From contig JANNMJ010000175.1 of the NCBI GenBank assembly GCA_031397815.1, forward strand, positions 1-32,138: a DNA stretch of 32,138 bases, in the 5' to 3' direction. Shown here piece by piece: positions 1 through 7,976 of this stretch (its first letter is position 1; each line of letters begins with the position of its first letter). The notes below the pieces were generated by a model. That model was not told where the DNA came from and made no database searches. It saw nothing but the letters and a program-made list of their open reading frames with translations. The position numbers and the translations under genes were made by a program. Origin of the DNA: JANNMJ01 sp031397815. GTDB taxonomy: Bacteria > Bacteroidota > Bacteroidia > Cytophagales > Hymenobacteraceae.

Positions 1-98
1 CGGCACGTGTGGCCCGGCACGTGTGGCCCGGCACGTGTGGCCCGGCACGTGTGGCCCGGCACGTGTGGCCCGGCACGTGTGGCCCGGCACGTGTGGCC
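1..98. repeat. 14-bp tandem repeat array (7 exact copies)
   Basis: The unit CGGCACGTGTGGCC is repeated seven times without a mismatch, starting at the first base, so the array probably extends beyond the left edge. The unit contains the palindrome GCACGTGT/CACGTG. No coding role is apparent: the open frames through it are simply periodic repeats. Confidence 0.95.
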
Positions 99-120
99 CG
101 GGGTAGATTTCTGCGAAATC

Positions 121-212
121 AACCCCGGGCTTTGGAAAAGAACCCCGTTGGGGTTCCCCGATGCCATGCGATTCGCGAACCCCAACGGGGTTCTTTTCCA
201 CAGCCCGGGGTT
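121..212. repeat. Long palindrome, 36-bp arms around a 20-bp loop
   Basis: Arms 121-156 and 177-212 are reverse complements with one mismatch in 36. Each arm contains a smaller palindrome, AACCCCGTTGGGGTT. A further small hairpin (GATTTC-TGC-GAAATC, 106-120) lies just to the left. The element is downstream of the minus-strand purine nucleoside phosphorylase gene and could end its transcript, but there is no clean T-run and it looks more like a REP/cruciform repeat element. Confidence 0.85.
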
Positions 213-236
213 GGCGGCGCTCCGCGCCGACTACCC

Positions 237-289
237 CGGGCACACGGCGCCGGGCACACGACCCGGGCACACGACCCGGGCACACGACC
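237..289. repeat. 13-bp tandem repeat array
   Basis: Three exact copies of CGGGCACACGACC (251-289) follow a 14-bp variant (237-250). The reverse complement of this unit resembles the left-hand 14-bp unit (GTGTGCCCGG versus GTGTGGCCCGG), so the two arrays sit on either side of the palindrome in roughly inverted orientation. Confidence 0.8.
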
Positions 290-328
290 TGGGCTACCCC
301 GACCCGGGTTCATGCCCAACATTCACCC

Positions 329-1159
329 CTACTCCTCCCCCACCATCTCCCGCAACAGCATCGTCAAGCGCGGCTCCGCCTCGGCGGCGGCGGCCAGAAT
401 CTCGGGCAGCGCCACGGGCTTCACGCGGGCGGGGTCGCAGAGGTCGGTGATGACGGACCCGGCTAGTACGGCAAGGCCCATGTGGCGGGCGGCGATGACT
501 TCGGGAATCGTGCTCATCCCGATGGCGTCGGCGCCGATGGTGCGCAGGTAGCGGTATTCGGCGGGGGTTTCGAGCATTGGGCCGGTGACGGCGGCGTACA
601 CGCCTTCGCGCACGCGGCAGGTCAGGGCGGGGTTTTGCGCCACCACGGCGCGGGCGCGGGCGAGGAGCGCGGGGTCGTAGGCGGCGAACATATCGGGGAA
701 GCGCGGCCCCAGCCCAGCGAGGTTCGGCCCGATGAGCGGGTTCGTCGGGAAGAGGTTGATGTGGTCGTGCAGGAGCATCACGTCGCCGAGCTGGAACTCG
801 GGATTCAAGCCCCCGGCCGCATTGGAAATCAGCAGCCGTTTAATGCCGAGCTGTTGCAGCACGCGCACGGGCCGCACCACCTCGGTCATTGAATATCCCT
901 CATAAAAATGGAAGCGCCCTTGCAGCACCGCAACGGCCGTGCCCTTGAGGTACCCCAGCAGCAGCCGTCCCGCGTGGCCCGGCGCAGTACTCACCGGAAA
1001 ATGCGGAATATCGGCGTAGCGCAGGCTGTGCAGCACCACTACTTCCTCGGCCAGCGCCCCCAGACCAGTGCCCAGAATCAGGCCGGTCGCAGGTTGAAAA
1101 TCGCCGATTACCTGCCGGACATAAGCGGCGGCTTCCGCGATGTAAGCAATTTCAGACAT
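329..1159 (-). CDS. punA: Purine nucleoside phosphorylase, class I (PNP/MTAP family)
   Basis: Cytosolic purine salvage enzyme: phosphorolysis of purine nucleosides to base plus (deoxy)ribose-1-phosphate. The 276-residue product has the trimeric PNP signature: phosphate-site loop ILGTGLG (about 28-34), PGH (60-62), GRFHFYEGY (81-89), ISNAAGG (111-117) and the base-site segment TGPMLETPAEYR. A TTG lies in frame 12 nt upstream (1171), but the ATG at 1159, preceded by an A-rich stretch, is the better start. The residue that is Asn243 in the human enzyme appears to be Asp239 (VITDLCD), which may broaden base preference. It follows sppA with an 86-nt gap containing a strong hairpin. The family call is secure; the exact substrate is not. 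Confidence 0.93.
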   Translation of the reverse strand: MSEIAYIAEAAAYVRQVIGDFQPATGLILGTGLGALAEEVVVLHSLRYADIPHFPVSTAPGHAGRLLLGYLKGTAVAVLQGRFHFYEGYSMTEVVRPVRVLQQLGIKRLLISNAAGGLNPEFQLGDVMLLHDHINLFPTNPLIGPNLAGLGPRFPDMFAAYDPALLARARAVVAQNPALTCRVREGVYAAVTGPMLETPAEYRYLRTIGADAIGMSTIPEVIAARHMGLAVLAGSVITDLCDPARVKPVALPEILAAAAEAEPRLTMLLREMVGEE

Positions 1160-1178
1160 TTTATTCGGCAAGTATTTT

Positions 1179-1223
1179 CGCTTTCACTGTCGAAAAGATC
1201 ATTTCTTTTCGACAGTGAAAGCG
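1179..1223. repeat. Perfect 20-bp hairpin between sppA and punA
   Basis: Arms 1179-1198 and 1204-1223 are perfect 20-bp reverse complements around the 5-nt loop TCATT. Read from the minus strand it follows the sppA stop by 22 nt and precedes the punA ATG by 19 nt. There is no T-run after it on that strand, so it is more likely an RNA-stability or attenuation hairpin than a standard terminator. Confidence 0.85.
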
Positions 1224-1245
1224 CCCTAAGCTGCGTGAGCGGATT

Positions 1246-3024
1246 TTACTGAATTTCCAGCTCGAACGGCATCCGCGCTTGCACGCCGCTTTGCAGGTGG
1301 CTTAGGCGCTGTACTTGCTCGTAGTAAGGCGCCAGCGTGCCCAGCTCGGTGCGGATGGCGCGAGCACGGGCTTCGTCGCCGCTAAAGGAGCTCATCAGCT
1401 CTTCGAAATACGTTTTGCGGGCCGGAAGGCGCCGGATTCGGTACTCATCCTCGGCGAGATTGGCTTTGCGGGCGGCCATTTTAATCGCATCGTCGAGGCC
1501 GCCGAACCGGTCGACGAGGCCTTGCGTGCGGGCTTCGGCACCGCTCCAGACGCGCCCGGAAGCCACCGCCCGCAGGTCTTCGACCTTCATATTCCGCCCC
1601 TGCGCGGCTTTGGTGGTGAAGTCGGCGTAGATGCGGTCGACTTCGTGCTGAATCTGCTGCTGCTCGTAAGTGGTGAGGTCGCGGGTGACGGTGGGCAGGT
1701 CGGAGAATTTCCCCGTCCCGACGCGGTCGTTGGTGATGCCGAGCTTATCGTCGAGGAACGGCGAGAGGTTCGCGAGGAGCCCGAAAACCCCGATAGAGCC
1801 GGTAATGGTGGTGCGGTGCGCGATGATAGAATCGCAATTCATGGCGATATAATAGCCGCCCGAAGCCGCCACATCGCTCATCGACGCCATCACCGGCTTG
1901 TGCGCCTCGCGCAGCAGCGTCACTTCGCGCCAAATCACATCCGACGCCAGCGACGACCCGCCCGGCGAGTTAATCCGCAGCACCACGGCCTTCACTTTAT
2001 CATCGAGCCGAGCCTCGCGCAAGGCCGCCGCGAACCGGTCGGACCCAATATTATCGGCGGAGCCTTTGCCGGTCACGATATCTCCTTCGGCGTAAATAAC
2101 GGCAATCCGGTCGCTCCCCGACCCTTCGGTATCGTTGGCGTCCACGACGGTCTGATACGTGTCCAACGACACCAGATTGAGCTTATCCGAAGCCTTTTTG
2201 CCCGTCTGCTTCTTCATCCACGCGAGGACTTCGTCGTAATACCCGACTTTATTCACCAGTCCGAACCGCACGGCATCGTCGGCATTGTGGATGAGCATCG
2301 AGTCCTGCACCTGCCGCAGCTTTTCCAGCTCCACCTTCCGCGCCTTGGCGATTTGCTTGAGCATGGCATCGTTGAGGCTCGTCAGAAACGCTTTGGTCTG
2401 GGCGCGGCTGGCGTCGCTCATCTTATCCAGAAAAAACGGCTCGACGGCGCTCTTGTACGTCCCGACACGGAAGATATACGGCTTGATGCCGAGCCGATCC
2501 AAGGCGTGCTTGAAGAAGGTAATTTCCGAAGAAAGCCCATTAAATTCCAGCGTTCCCTGCGGATGCAGCCAGCTTTTGGTCGCCACAGACCCGAGGTAAT
2601 AGCTTTTTTCCGAGCAGATTTCGTTATACGTCACCACCCATTTCCCCGACTTCTTAAAGTCGATTAATGCGCCGCGCAGCTCTTCGAGCGTAGCCATTCC
2701 GGCCTGCACGAACCCTGCATCGAGGTAAATGCCGCGCACGTTATCATCGGATTTAGCGTAGCGGATGGCCGCCCGCAGCTCTTCGAGGCCCAAGGCATCG
2801 GGCACGCCGCCAGTAGCGAAGGGCAAGCCACTAAGCGGATTATCCGAGCCGCGCTCATTAATCGGCTTATCGAGCTTGAGGTGCAAAACCGCATTCTCCG
2901 CAATATCCGCCGACTCCGACGACCCCGCCGACGCCGCGATGCCAACCAGCACCACCAAGCCCAGCACACAAAACAACGCCAGCCCGACAAGCGTGGCCAA
3001 CACGAATTTCAAAAATTGAAGCAT
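1246..3024 (-). CDS. sppA: Signal peptide peptidase SppA, 67K type
   Basis: Inner-membrane Ser/Lys protease that degrades cleaved signal peptides. The 592-residue product has one N-terminal membrane helix (about 5-32) followed by two tandem S49 domains. In the first, the predicted general-base lysine is Lys191 in GTYKSAVEPF. In the second, the predicted nucleophile is Ser388 in DVAASGGYY, downstream of INSPGGSS (351-358). This is the long, E. coli-like architecture with both halves present, so it should be active. The ATG at 3024 is preceded by AAGTAA. It lies 112 nt downstream of rarA on the same strand, and its leader is a CACATCC repeat array. Confidence 0.95.
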   Translation of the reverse strand: MLQFLKFVLATLVGLALFCVLGLVVLVGIAASAGSSESADIAENAVLHLKLDKPINERGSDNPLSGLPFATGGVPDALGLEELRAAIRYAKSDDNVRGIYLDAGFVQAGMATLEELRGALIDFKKSGKWVVTYNEICSEKSYYLGSVATKSWLHPQGTLEFNGLSSEITFFKHALDRLGIKPYIFRVGTYKSAVEPFFLDKMSDASRAQTKAFLTSLNDAMLKQIAKARKVELEKLRQVQDSMLIHNADDAVRFGLVNKVGYYDEVLAWMKKQTGKKASDKLNLVSLDTYQTVVDANDTEGSGSDRIAVIYAEGDIVTGKGSADNIGSDRFAAALREARLDDKVKAVVLRINSPGGSSLASDVIWREVTLLREAHKPVMASMSDVAASGGYYIAMNCDSIIAHRTTITGSIGVFGLLANLSPFLDDKLGITNDRVGTGKFSDLPTVTRDLTTYEQQQIQHEVDRIYADFTTKAAQGRNMKVEDLRAVASGRVWSGAEARTQGLVDRFGGLDDAIKMAARKANLAEDEYRIRRLPARKTYFEELMSSFSGDEARARAIRTELGTLAPYYEQVQRLSHLQSGVQARMPFELEIQ

Positions 3025-3045
3025 TTACTTGACGAGGGAAGTCCT

Positions 3046-3122
3046 GATGTGGGGATGTGGGGATGTGGGACAGATGTGAAACAGATGTGGGGATGTGTTG
3101 GATGTGTGGTTTTGAGGATGTG
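3046..3122. repeat. GATGTG (minus strand CACATC) short-repeat array
   Basis: Eight copies of GATGTG fall within 77 bp, at spacings of 8, 8, 11, 11, 8, 9 and 16 bp. On the minus strand this gives repeated CCCACATC in the rarA-sppA gap, directly ahead of the sppA start. A smaller version (GATGTG, GATGTA, GATGTG at 21834-21856) sits in the leader of the pseudouridine synthase gene. Confidence 0.8.
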
Positions 3123-3136
3123 GCTGATTTGCTCCC

Positions 3137-4447
3137 TCAATACCCATACTTCTCGCCCCAGAGTGCGCGGAGGCGGTTCCGAAGCTCGTGTTCACGGGGG
3201 TTGTCGCCGGGGTTGTAGAAACGGGTTTGGCTGAGCGTTTCGGGCAGGTATTCCTGCGCCACGAAGTTACCGGCAAAGTCGTGCGCGTATTGATACGTTT
3301 CGCCGTAGCCAAGCTGCTTCATAAGGCGGGTTGGGGCGTTGCGCAGGCCCAACGGCACCGGCTGCGGCCCGTTAGCCTTCACATGCGCCTGCGCCGCGCG
3401 GATGGCCGTATACGCAGCGTTGCTCTTCGCGGAAGACGCTAGGTATATGACCGTTTGCGCGAGCGTCAGGTCAGCTTCCGGCAAACCGATGGCTTGTACC
3501 GCCTGCCAACACGCCGCCGCGAGGGGCAAAGCCGTCGGGTTGGCGTTGCCGATATCTTCCGAAGCGAGAATCAGCAGTCGGCGGGCGATGAATTTGGGGT
3601 CTTCGCCGCCTTCGAGCATCACGGCCAAATAGTAAATGGCGGCGTTCGGGTCAGACCCGCGAATGCTCTTGATGAAGGCGGAAATGATGTCGTAGTGCAT
3701 CTCACCGCCTTTGTCGTAGCGCGCCAGATTGCGCTGCGCGAGCTGCTCGACGAGCGCATCGGTCAGCACGATTTCCTGCCCGGCGGGCGCTTCCGCCGCC
3801 GCGGCCTCGACCACGATTTCGAGCAGGTTCAGGAGCCGCCGGGCATCGCCGCCGCTCAGGCGCAGTAGGGCATCATCGGAATCAAGGCGCACCGGATACT
3901 GGCTCAGCGTTACGTCGTCGCGGAGGGCGCGGGCAATCAGGCCGCGTAAGTCATCCACCGAAAGCGGCTCCAGCACATACACCTGCGCCCGCGAGAGCAG
4001 TGCCGGAATCACCTCAAACGACGGATTCTCGGTGGTCGCGCCGATCAGCGTCACTACCCCGCGCTCAACGGCGCCGAGCAGCGCATCCTGCTGGGCTTTG
4101 TTGAACCGGTGAATCTCGTCGATGAACAGCACCGTGCCTTCGGGGCGCGATTCGGCCGCGCCAATCACCTCGCGCAGCTCCTTCACACCGGAGCTGATAG
4201 CTGATAGCTGCGCGAACGGCTTGCCCACTTCCTGCGCCAGCAAGTGCGCGAGCGTGGTTTTTCCGACGCCCGGCGGCCCCCACAAAATCACCGACGGCAG
4301 CCGCCCCGAGCGCAGGTACCGGCGCAACACGCCTTCCGGCCCCACCAGATGAAGCTGCCCGACGTACTCGGTCAGGGCGTGCGGCCGAAGCCGTTCGGCC
4401 AAAGGCGCCCGACCGGCGGGCGGCGCGAATAAATTCTGCTGAGCCAA
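3137..4447 (-). CDS. rarA: Replication-associated recombination protein A (AAA+ ATPase)
   Basis: RarA/MgsA clamp-loader-like ATPase acting at stalled replication forks. Motifs, numbered from the chosen start: Walker A GPPGVGKT (57-64), Walker B VLFIDEIH (106-113), sensor-1 GATTENPSF (about 137-145), then the RarA C-terminal oligomerisation region with RGSDPNAAIYYLAVML. The frame is open to a TTG at 4540, but that start lies inside the hairpin that ends the upstream gene. I prefer the TTG at 4447, which gives MAQQNLFAPP ahead of the conserved PLAERLRP; no in-frame ATG exists before the ATPase core. Product about 436 residues, normal for the family. The function is secure, the start less so. 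Confidence 0.93.
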   Translation of the reverse strand: MAQQNLFAPPAGRAPLAERLRPHALTEYVGQLHLVGPEGVLRRYLRSGRLPSVILWGPPGVGKTTLAHLLAQEVGKPFAQLSAISSGVKELREVIGAAESRPEGTVLFIDEIHRFNKAQQDALLGAVERGVVTLIGATTENPSFEVIPALLSRAQVYVLEPLSVDDLRGLIARALRDDVTLSQYPVRLDSDDALLRLSGGDARRLLNLLEIVVEAAAAEAPAGQEIVLTDALVEQLAQRNLARYDKGGEMHYDIISAFIKSIRGSDPNAAIYYLAVMLEGGEDPKFIARRLLILASEDIGNANPTALPLAAACWQAVQAIGLPEADLTLAQTVIYLASSAKSNAAYTAIRAAQAHVKANGPQPVPLGLRNAPTRLMKQLGYGETYQYAHDFAGNFVAQEYLPETLSQTRFYNPGDNPREHELRNRLRALWGEKYGY

Positions 4448-4537
4448 AAGCGTGAGAAGCTGACGAAGAAAATGAAAAGCCGACCAGTCTGGCCGACGGC
4501 CGTTACCAGATTGGCGCGTTAAACCTACGCCTAAACG

Positions 4538-4572
4538 CAACGCGGCGATGCCGGGAAGGCACCGCCGCGTTG
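4538..4572 (-). terminator. Likely terminator after the type-B T9SS surface protein
   Basis: Arms 4538-4552 and 4558-4572 pair over 15 bp with one mismatch and a 5-nt loop. On the minus strand the hairpin lies 65 nt past the stop at 4637 and runs into GCGTTT, a weak T-rich tail. It separates the surface-protein locus from rarA. Confidence 0.6.
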
Positions 4573-4636
4573 GGTCAGTGAATGCGGGAGAAGCGTGCTC
4601 GGCCGGAATCAGGCAGAGCAGCTCCCACCGATCAAG

Positions 4637-6847
4637 CTATCGAACGATCTCGAACCAGCCTTTGTAGGTCTTGTTGTCGCCCTTGTCGCGCACGTAGTAG
4701 TAATAGGTGCCAGCGCCGAGGTCGCCGCCGTTCCACTTGTTATCGTAGTTCGACCACTCTTCGATCTTGGTGCCCCAACGGTTGAAGATTTTCACTTCCG
4801 GATTCAGCACCCCGCTGACCGTGAAGAAATCGTTCTTGCCGTCGCCGTTTGGCGTGATGATGTTATAGATGTTCAGCGGCACTTCGATAGTGAACCGGCG
4901 AACTGTAGCGCAATTCTGCGAGCTGAACTGCACCAGACGGAATGTAGCGGTACGGTCGAGGTTACGAACGGTCGGGGTAGCGCTCGTCGTATCGCTGAAG
5001 GCATCCAAACCTTCTTCGCCGCGGATGCGGTAGCGGAACACACGACCGCTAGTGTCGTTACCGGCCAGCAGGCTTGGCACGATACGGCCATTGAACGCGG
5101 GGTCGAATGGGTACGCCTGACCGTAAACCAGATCGGTGTTGGAGAGGTATCTCACCGTCTCGATGATCGGCAGCGTATCGGCCACTGGCGCCACGATTAC
5201 GCGCACCGTAGCGGTGTCTTCGCAACCCTGTGGGCTGATCACGCGCACCAGGTAACGCGTCGTTTCAATCGGCTTCACGATGGCATTCGGTCCATTCGAC
5301 GAAATCACGGTGTTGTTCCGGTCTTGCTCCCACACGTAGTTATACTGGGCGGGCTGCGCTGGGAAGCCAAAAGTGGCTGGCCGACGCGTCCGGGCGGTTA
5401 GCTGCGTGCTGTCGCCGAGGCAAAGCGTATCAGAAGTGCCAGCGGTAGAAAGGCCAGCATCGGAGTACTGGTTCTTCACTACGTGCAGAATCAGCGGCTG
5501 GTCAGTGCGGCTCGGAATCGGGCAGCCGTTGTCTTCGATACGGAGTGTAACGGGGTAGTAGCCACCGATAGTCGAAGCATCCGGCACCCACACCAGCGTA
5601 GCGATAGCCGTCGTCAGGACGTTCGGCGTGATCACTTGGCTGGAGATACGGATCGATGCCTGGCCTGGGAGCTGATTTTCAGCGATGAAAACACGGATGC
5701 TATCGCCGTTGAAGTCATTCAGGGTCAGGTTGATGGTCGCGTTCGTGCAAGCATCTACCGTGAGGGTATCCGTCGTCCGGACAACTACCGTGGTATCTAC
5801 GCCAACGTTCGTAACTGCGCTATCGCCGCCATTGAAAGGAACCGGCGCTTGCGAACGGGTCGGGCAGCGGAAGATAACGACGATGATATCGCGTAGTACC
5901 GAGCCAATCTTCGTCCGTACACCACCGATTTTACGGTACGAATCGACCTGAATCGAAACGGCGAACTTGTTATCCTGGTCGTCTTGCGAGCCGGCTACAT
6001 ACAGGCCGGAAGTGAACGAGATCGTTCCGGTTACGGGGTCGATAGTGAACGGCAGGTTTGGTCCTTGGCCCACCAATGGGCGCCCCGTCCAGAGCCGAAC
6101 CGGGTTCTGCAAAGTGAAACCGTTGGCGTAAGCAATCGGCGTATTGGCAGCGCTCAATGGACGCTGTAAGGAGAAAACGAGCGAGTCGGTATTGGCAGCG
6201 CCCGCCGCCAGGTTATCGGGGTCGATTACCTGGCTCGTCTGCACAACCGTAGTGGTATCGCAGGTGAAGATCAGCGGCTGGAAGCCGATCGCCGAAGGGA
6301 AGGCTGGTGACGAGTCGTTGTTGACAAGCTTGGTGTTCAAGTGAACCTCTGTGTAGAGGTCGGTGCCGAACCCGAGGTTACGCGTATTCGGCCGTGCGTT
6401 CAGATCGGTGCTCATCACCCAATCGGTGCACTGCGAGTTGGCCGTAGAACCGAGGGTTACGAGGGCCGCGTAAGTGTAGATGTTATAGTTCGGAAAGCCG
6501 GTTGACGTGATAGACCGGAGGCTATCGCACAACGAAACGTTGTTCTGACGCCCGCAATACGGGTTACCCACTTGCGACTGGCGCGGCAACAGCTCCTTCG
6601 TTCCGCCAGCGTTTGGCGTGTTACCAGGGCCGCAGCCCGTAGCTTCATACGTAAGCGTGAAAGTGCCAGGAGCGGAAATACCCGAACAGTCGCGGTAGAA
6701 GCGATACTGTACGAAATAAATACCGGGGGCAACGTTGAGGTAGCTCATATCCCCGCCGATGGCGTGAGATGCCCGGGCCTGCTGTGCCGAGAACGTAATC
6801 AGAACTCCGGCGAGCAGCAGCCAGAGATGACGTAGGTTTTTCTTCAT
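4637..6847 (-). CDS. Secreted surface protein with CHU_C/type B T9SS sorting domain
   Basis: 736-residue predicted outer-surface protein. A signal peptide (MKKNLRHLWLLLAGVLITFS, cut near ARA-SH) is followed by a Cys-containing region starting ASHAIGGDMSY and holding RFYRDCSGISAPG. Ig/PKD-like beta segments come next, then a C-terminal domain (about 660-736) with NIITPNGDGKNDFF and FNRWG, the hallmark of gliding-motility-associated C-terminal (type B sorting) domains. Such domains route proteins through T9SS to the cell surface. The ATG at 6847 is chosen because the signal peptide starts there; the frame upstream is not protein-like. The N-terminal half is clearly paralogous to the gene at 8766-10397, whose C-terminus is a different sorting type. 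Ligand unknown; adhesin-like by family. Confidence 0.88.
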   Translation of the reverse strand: MKKNLRHLWLLLAGVLITFSAQQARASHAIGGDMSYLNVAPGIYFVQYRFYRDCSGISAPGTFTLTYEATGCGPGNTPNAGGTKELLPRQSQVGNPYCGRQNNVSLCDSLRSITSTGFPNYNIYTYAALVTLGSTANSQCTDWVMSTDLNARPNTRNLGFGTDLYTEVHLNTKLVNNDSSPAFPSAIGFQPLIFTCDTTTVVQTSQVIDPDNLAAGAANTDSLVFSLQRPLSAANTPIAYANGFTLQNPVRLWTGRPLVGQGPNLPFTIDPVTGTISFTSGLYVAGSQDDQDNKFAVSIQVDSYRKIGGVRTKIGSVLRDIIVVIFRCPTRSQAPVPFNGGDSAVTNVGVDTTVVVRTTDTLTVDACTNATINLTLNDFNGDSIRVFIAENQLPGQASIRISSQVITPNVLTTAIATLVWVPDASTIGGYYPVTLRIEDNGCPIPSRTDQPLILHVVKNQYSDAGLSTAGTSDTLCLGDSTQLTARTRRPATFGFPAQPAQYNYVWEQDRNNTVISSNGPNAIVKPIETTRYLVRVISPQGCEDTATVRVIVAPVADTLPIIETVRYLSNTDLVYGQAYPFDPAFNGRIVPSLLAGNDTSGRVFRYRIRGEEGLDAFSDTTSATPTVRNLDRTATFRLVQFSSQNCATVRRFTIEVPLNIYNIITPNGDGKNDFFTVSGVLNPEVKIFNRWGTKIEEWSNYDNKWNGGDLGAGTYYYYVRDKGDNKTYKGWFEIVR

Positions 6848-6885
6848 CAGTTGAAGTAAAGTGAAAGTGGGCGTGATTGGCGGGT

Positions 6886-6916
6886 TAAAGGTACATCGGA
6901 GGTCGGAAGGCCGCAA
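6886..6916 (-). promoter_or_regulatory. Bacteroidota-type promoter for the type-B surface protein
   Basis: On the minus strand, TTG (6914-6916), 20 nt, then TACCTTTA (6886-6893). This is one base off the TAnnTTTG -7 consensus, with ideal -33 spacing. Transcription would begin near 6879, about 32 nt before the ATG at 6847, so this gene can be transcribed separately from the sigma/anti-sigma-like pair upstream. Confidence 0.55.
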
Positions 6917-6946
6917 TTTCCCTTCCGCTCCTACCAAAATGAAAGC

Positions 6947-7894
6947 TTATTTGACAACCTCAATTTTCCCCGAGCTGCGCCAAGCCATCGGCTTGACCGT
7001 CTCGACTAAATAGAAGTAGTTACCGGAGGGAAGGCCATTGGCATCCCACGTATTATCGTACTGCTGGCTACTGAACACCAAGCGGTTGCGCTGGTCGTAG
7101 ATCGTCAGGCGGCAGGTACCGATGGGCAGCGGCAGCTCGAAGCGGTCGTTCTTACCATCGCCGTTCGGGGTGATGACGTTCGGCACATCCTGCGCCAACC
7201 GCTTGGCAGCATTTTCCGCGTTGGCGGGCCGGGTCGCGCTCGAATCGGGGCGGTCGGCGGGGGTATTGTCAGCTGAAGCGGTTTCGACGAGGCTGCCCGC
7301 AGGCTGTGCCACCGTGGCAGGTACCACGAGGGTAGGCAAAGCGGGCGTCGGCGTGGCTACCGGGGCGGCCGCCACGAGGACAGGAGTGCCAAGCGCCCGA
7401 TTAGGCGCTTTGGCGGTCGTCAGGCGCGGAGCAGCTACGGCGGGAGCCGCCGATGCCGTGGTACGCGCCGGAGCCGTCGGATTCGGCGCTTCAGCGGTCG
7501 GCAGGGGCGCGGCGGGGCTTTCCGCCGCATCATCCATCAGCGGAGCGGCTGCGATAACCGACGGGGTGCCGACGGTAAGCGGAGCGCTCGTGGTGCTGGC
7601 CGGCGCCGCCGCTGGGCGAGCACCGAAGAAGAAGTAGCCATTGACGGCCGTCAGACCAGCGAGCAGCGCCACGACACCCACTTTCGCCAACGGCGCGAAA
7701 GCGGCGGGCGAGACCGGCATCTGGGGCGTATGCTGAGGAGCCGCCTGACCGTTGGGCTGCTGACGCAGCGCCTGGTTCAGGTGTTGCAGCTGATCTTCGA
7801 GCTGGTCCCAGTGCGCCGGATCGTAGGACGGCTCCGGGGCCTGCGCGAGCTTATCGGCTAGCAGACGGTCAAAAGATTCTGGAGAAAACGACAT
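6947..7894 (-). CDS. Anti-sigma-like membrane protein with C-terminal CHU_C domain
   Basis: 315 residues. An acidic N-terminal region of about 65 residues with no signal peptide (SFDRLLADKL, DPAHWDQLEDQLQHL) is probably cytoplasmic. One membrane helix follows (about 71-90, VGVVALLAGLTAVNGYFFF), then a roughly 140-residue Ala/Pro/Thr-rich linker and a CHU_C-type domain (239-315, NVITPNGDGKNDRFELP). The gene lies 82 nt downstream of an ECF sigma factor, the usual place for a cognate anti-sigma factor, and the topology fits one. I see no zinc anti-sigma (ZAS) HxxxCxxC motif. The role as anti-sigma factor is inference from position and topology; the CHU_C domain is seen directly. Confidence 0.8.
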   Translation of the reverse strand: MSFSPESFDRLLADKLAQAPEPSYDPAHWDQLEDQLQHLNQALRQQPNGQAAPQHTPQMPVSPAAFAPLAKVGVVALLAGLTAVNGYFFFGARPAAAPASTTSAPLTVGTPSVIAAAPLMDDAAESPAAPLPTAEAPNPTAPARTTASAAPAVAAPRLTTAKAPNRALGTPVLVAAAPVATPTPALPTLVVPATVAQPAGSLVETASADNTPADRPDSSATRPANAENAAKRLAQDVPNVITPNGDGKNDRFELPLPIGTCRLTIYDQRNRLVFSSQQYDNTWDANGLPSGNYFYLVETVKPMAWRSSGKIEVVK

Positions 7895-7976
7895 CGCGGG
7901 GTGGGCGAACAGGCGTAAAAAGGATCAATAAGCGCTTGTTTGAGAAGCAATTAATTCGGTAGTCAGCAGGAAGCTT

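Noticed and set aside
1..289. CRISPR array
   Set aside because: The repeats are directly adjacent 13- and 14-mers with no unique spacers, so this is a tandem repeat.
7..551. Plus-strand open frames through the left repeat block
   Set aside because: Their N-termini only translate the 14-bp repeat, and the remainder is antisense to punA.
1315..2667. Plus-strand open frame opposite sppA (450 codons)
   Set aside because: Antisense shadow of sppA; composition is His/Arg-rich, with no motif and no promoter.
3137..4540. RarA start at the TTG at 4540
   Set aside because: The extra 31 residues are not RarA-like, and the codon lies inside the hairpin that ends the upstream gene.
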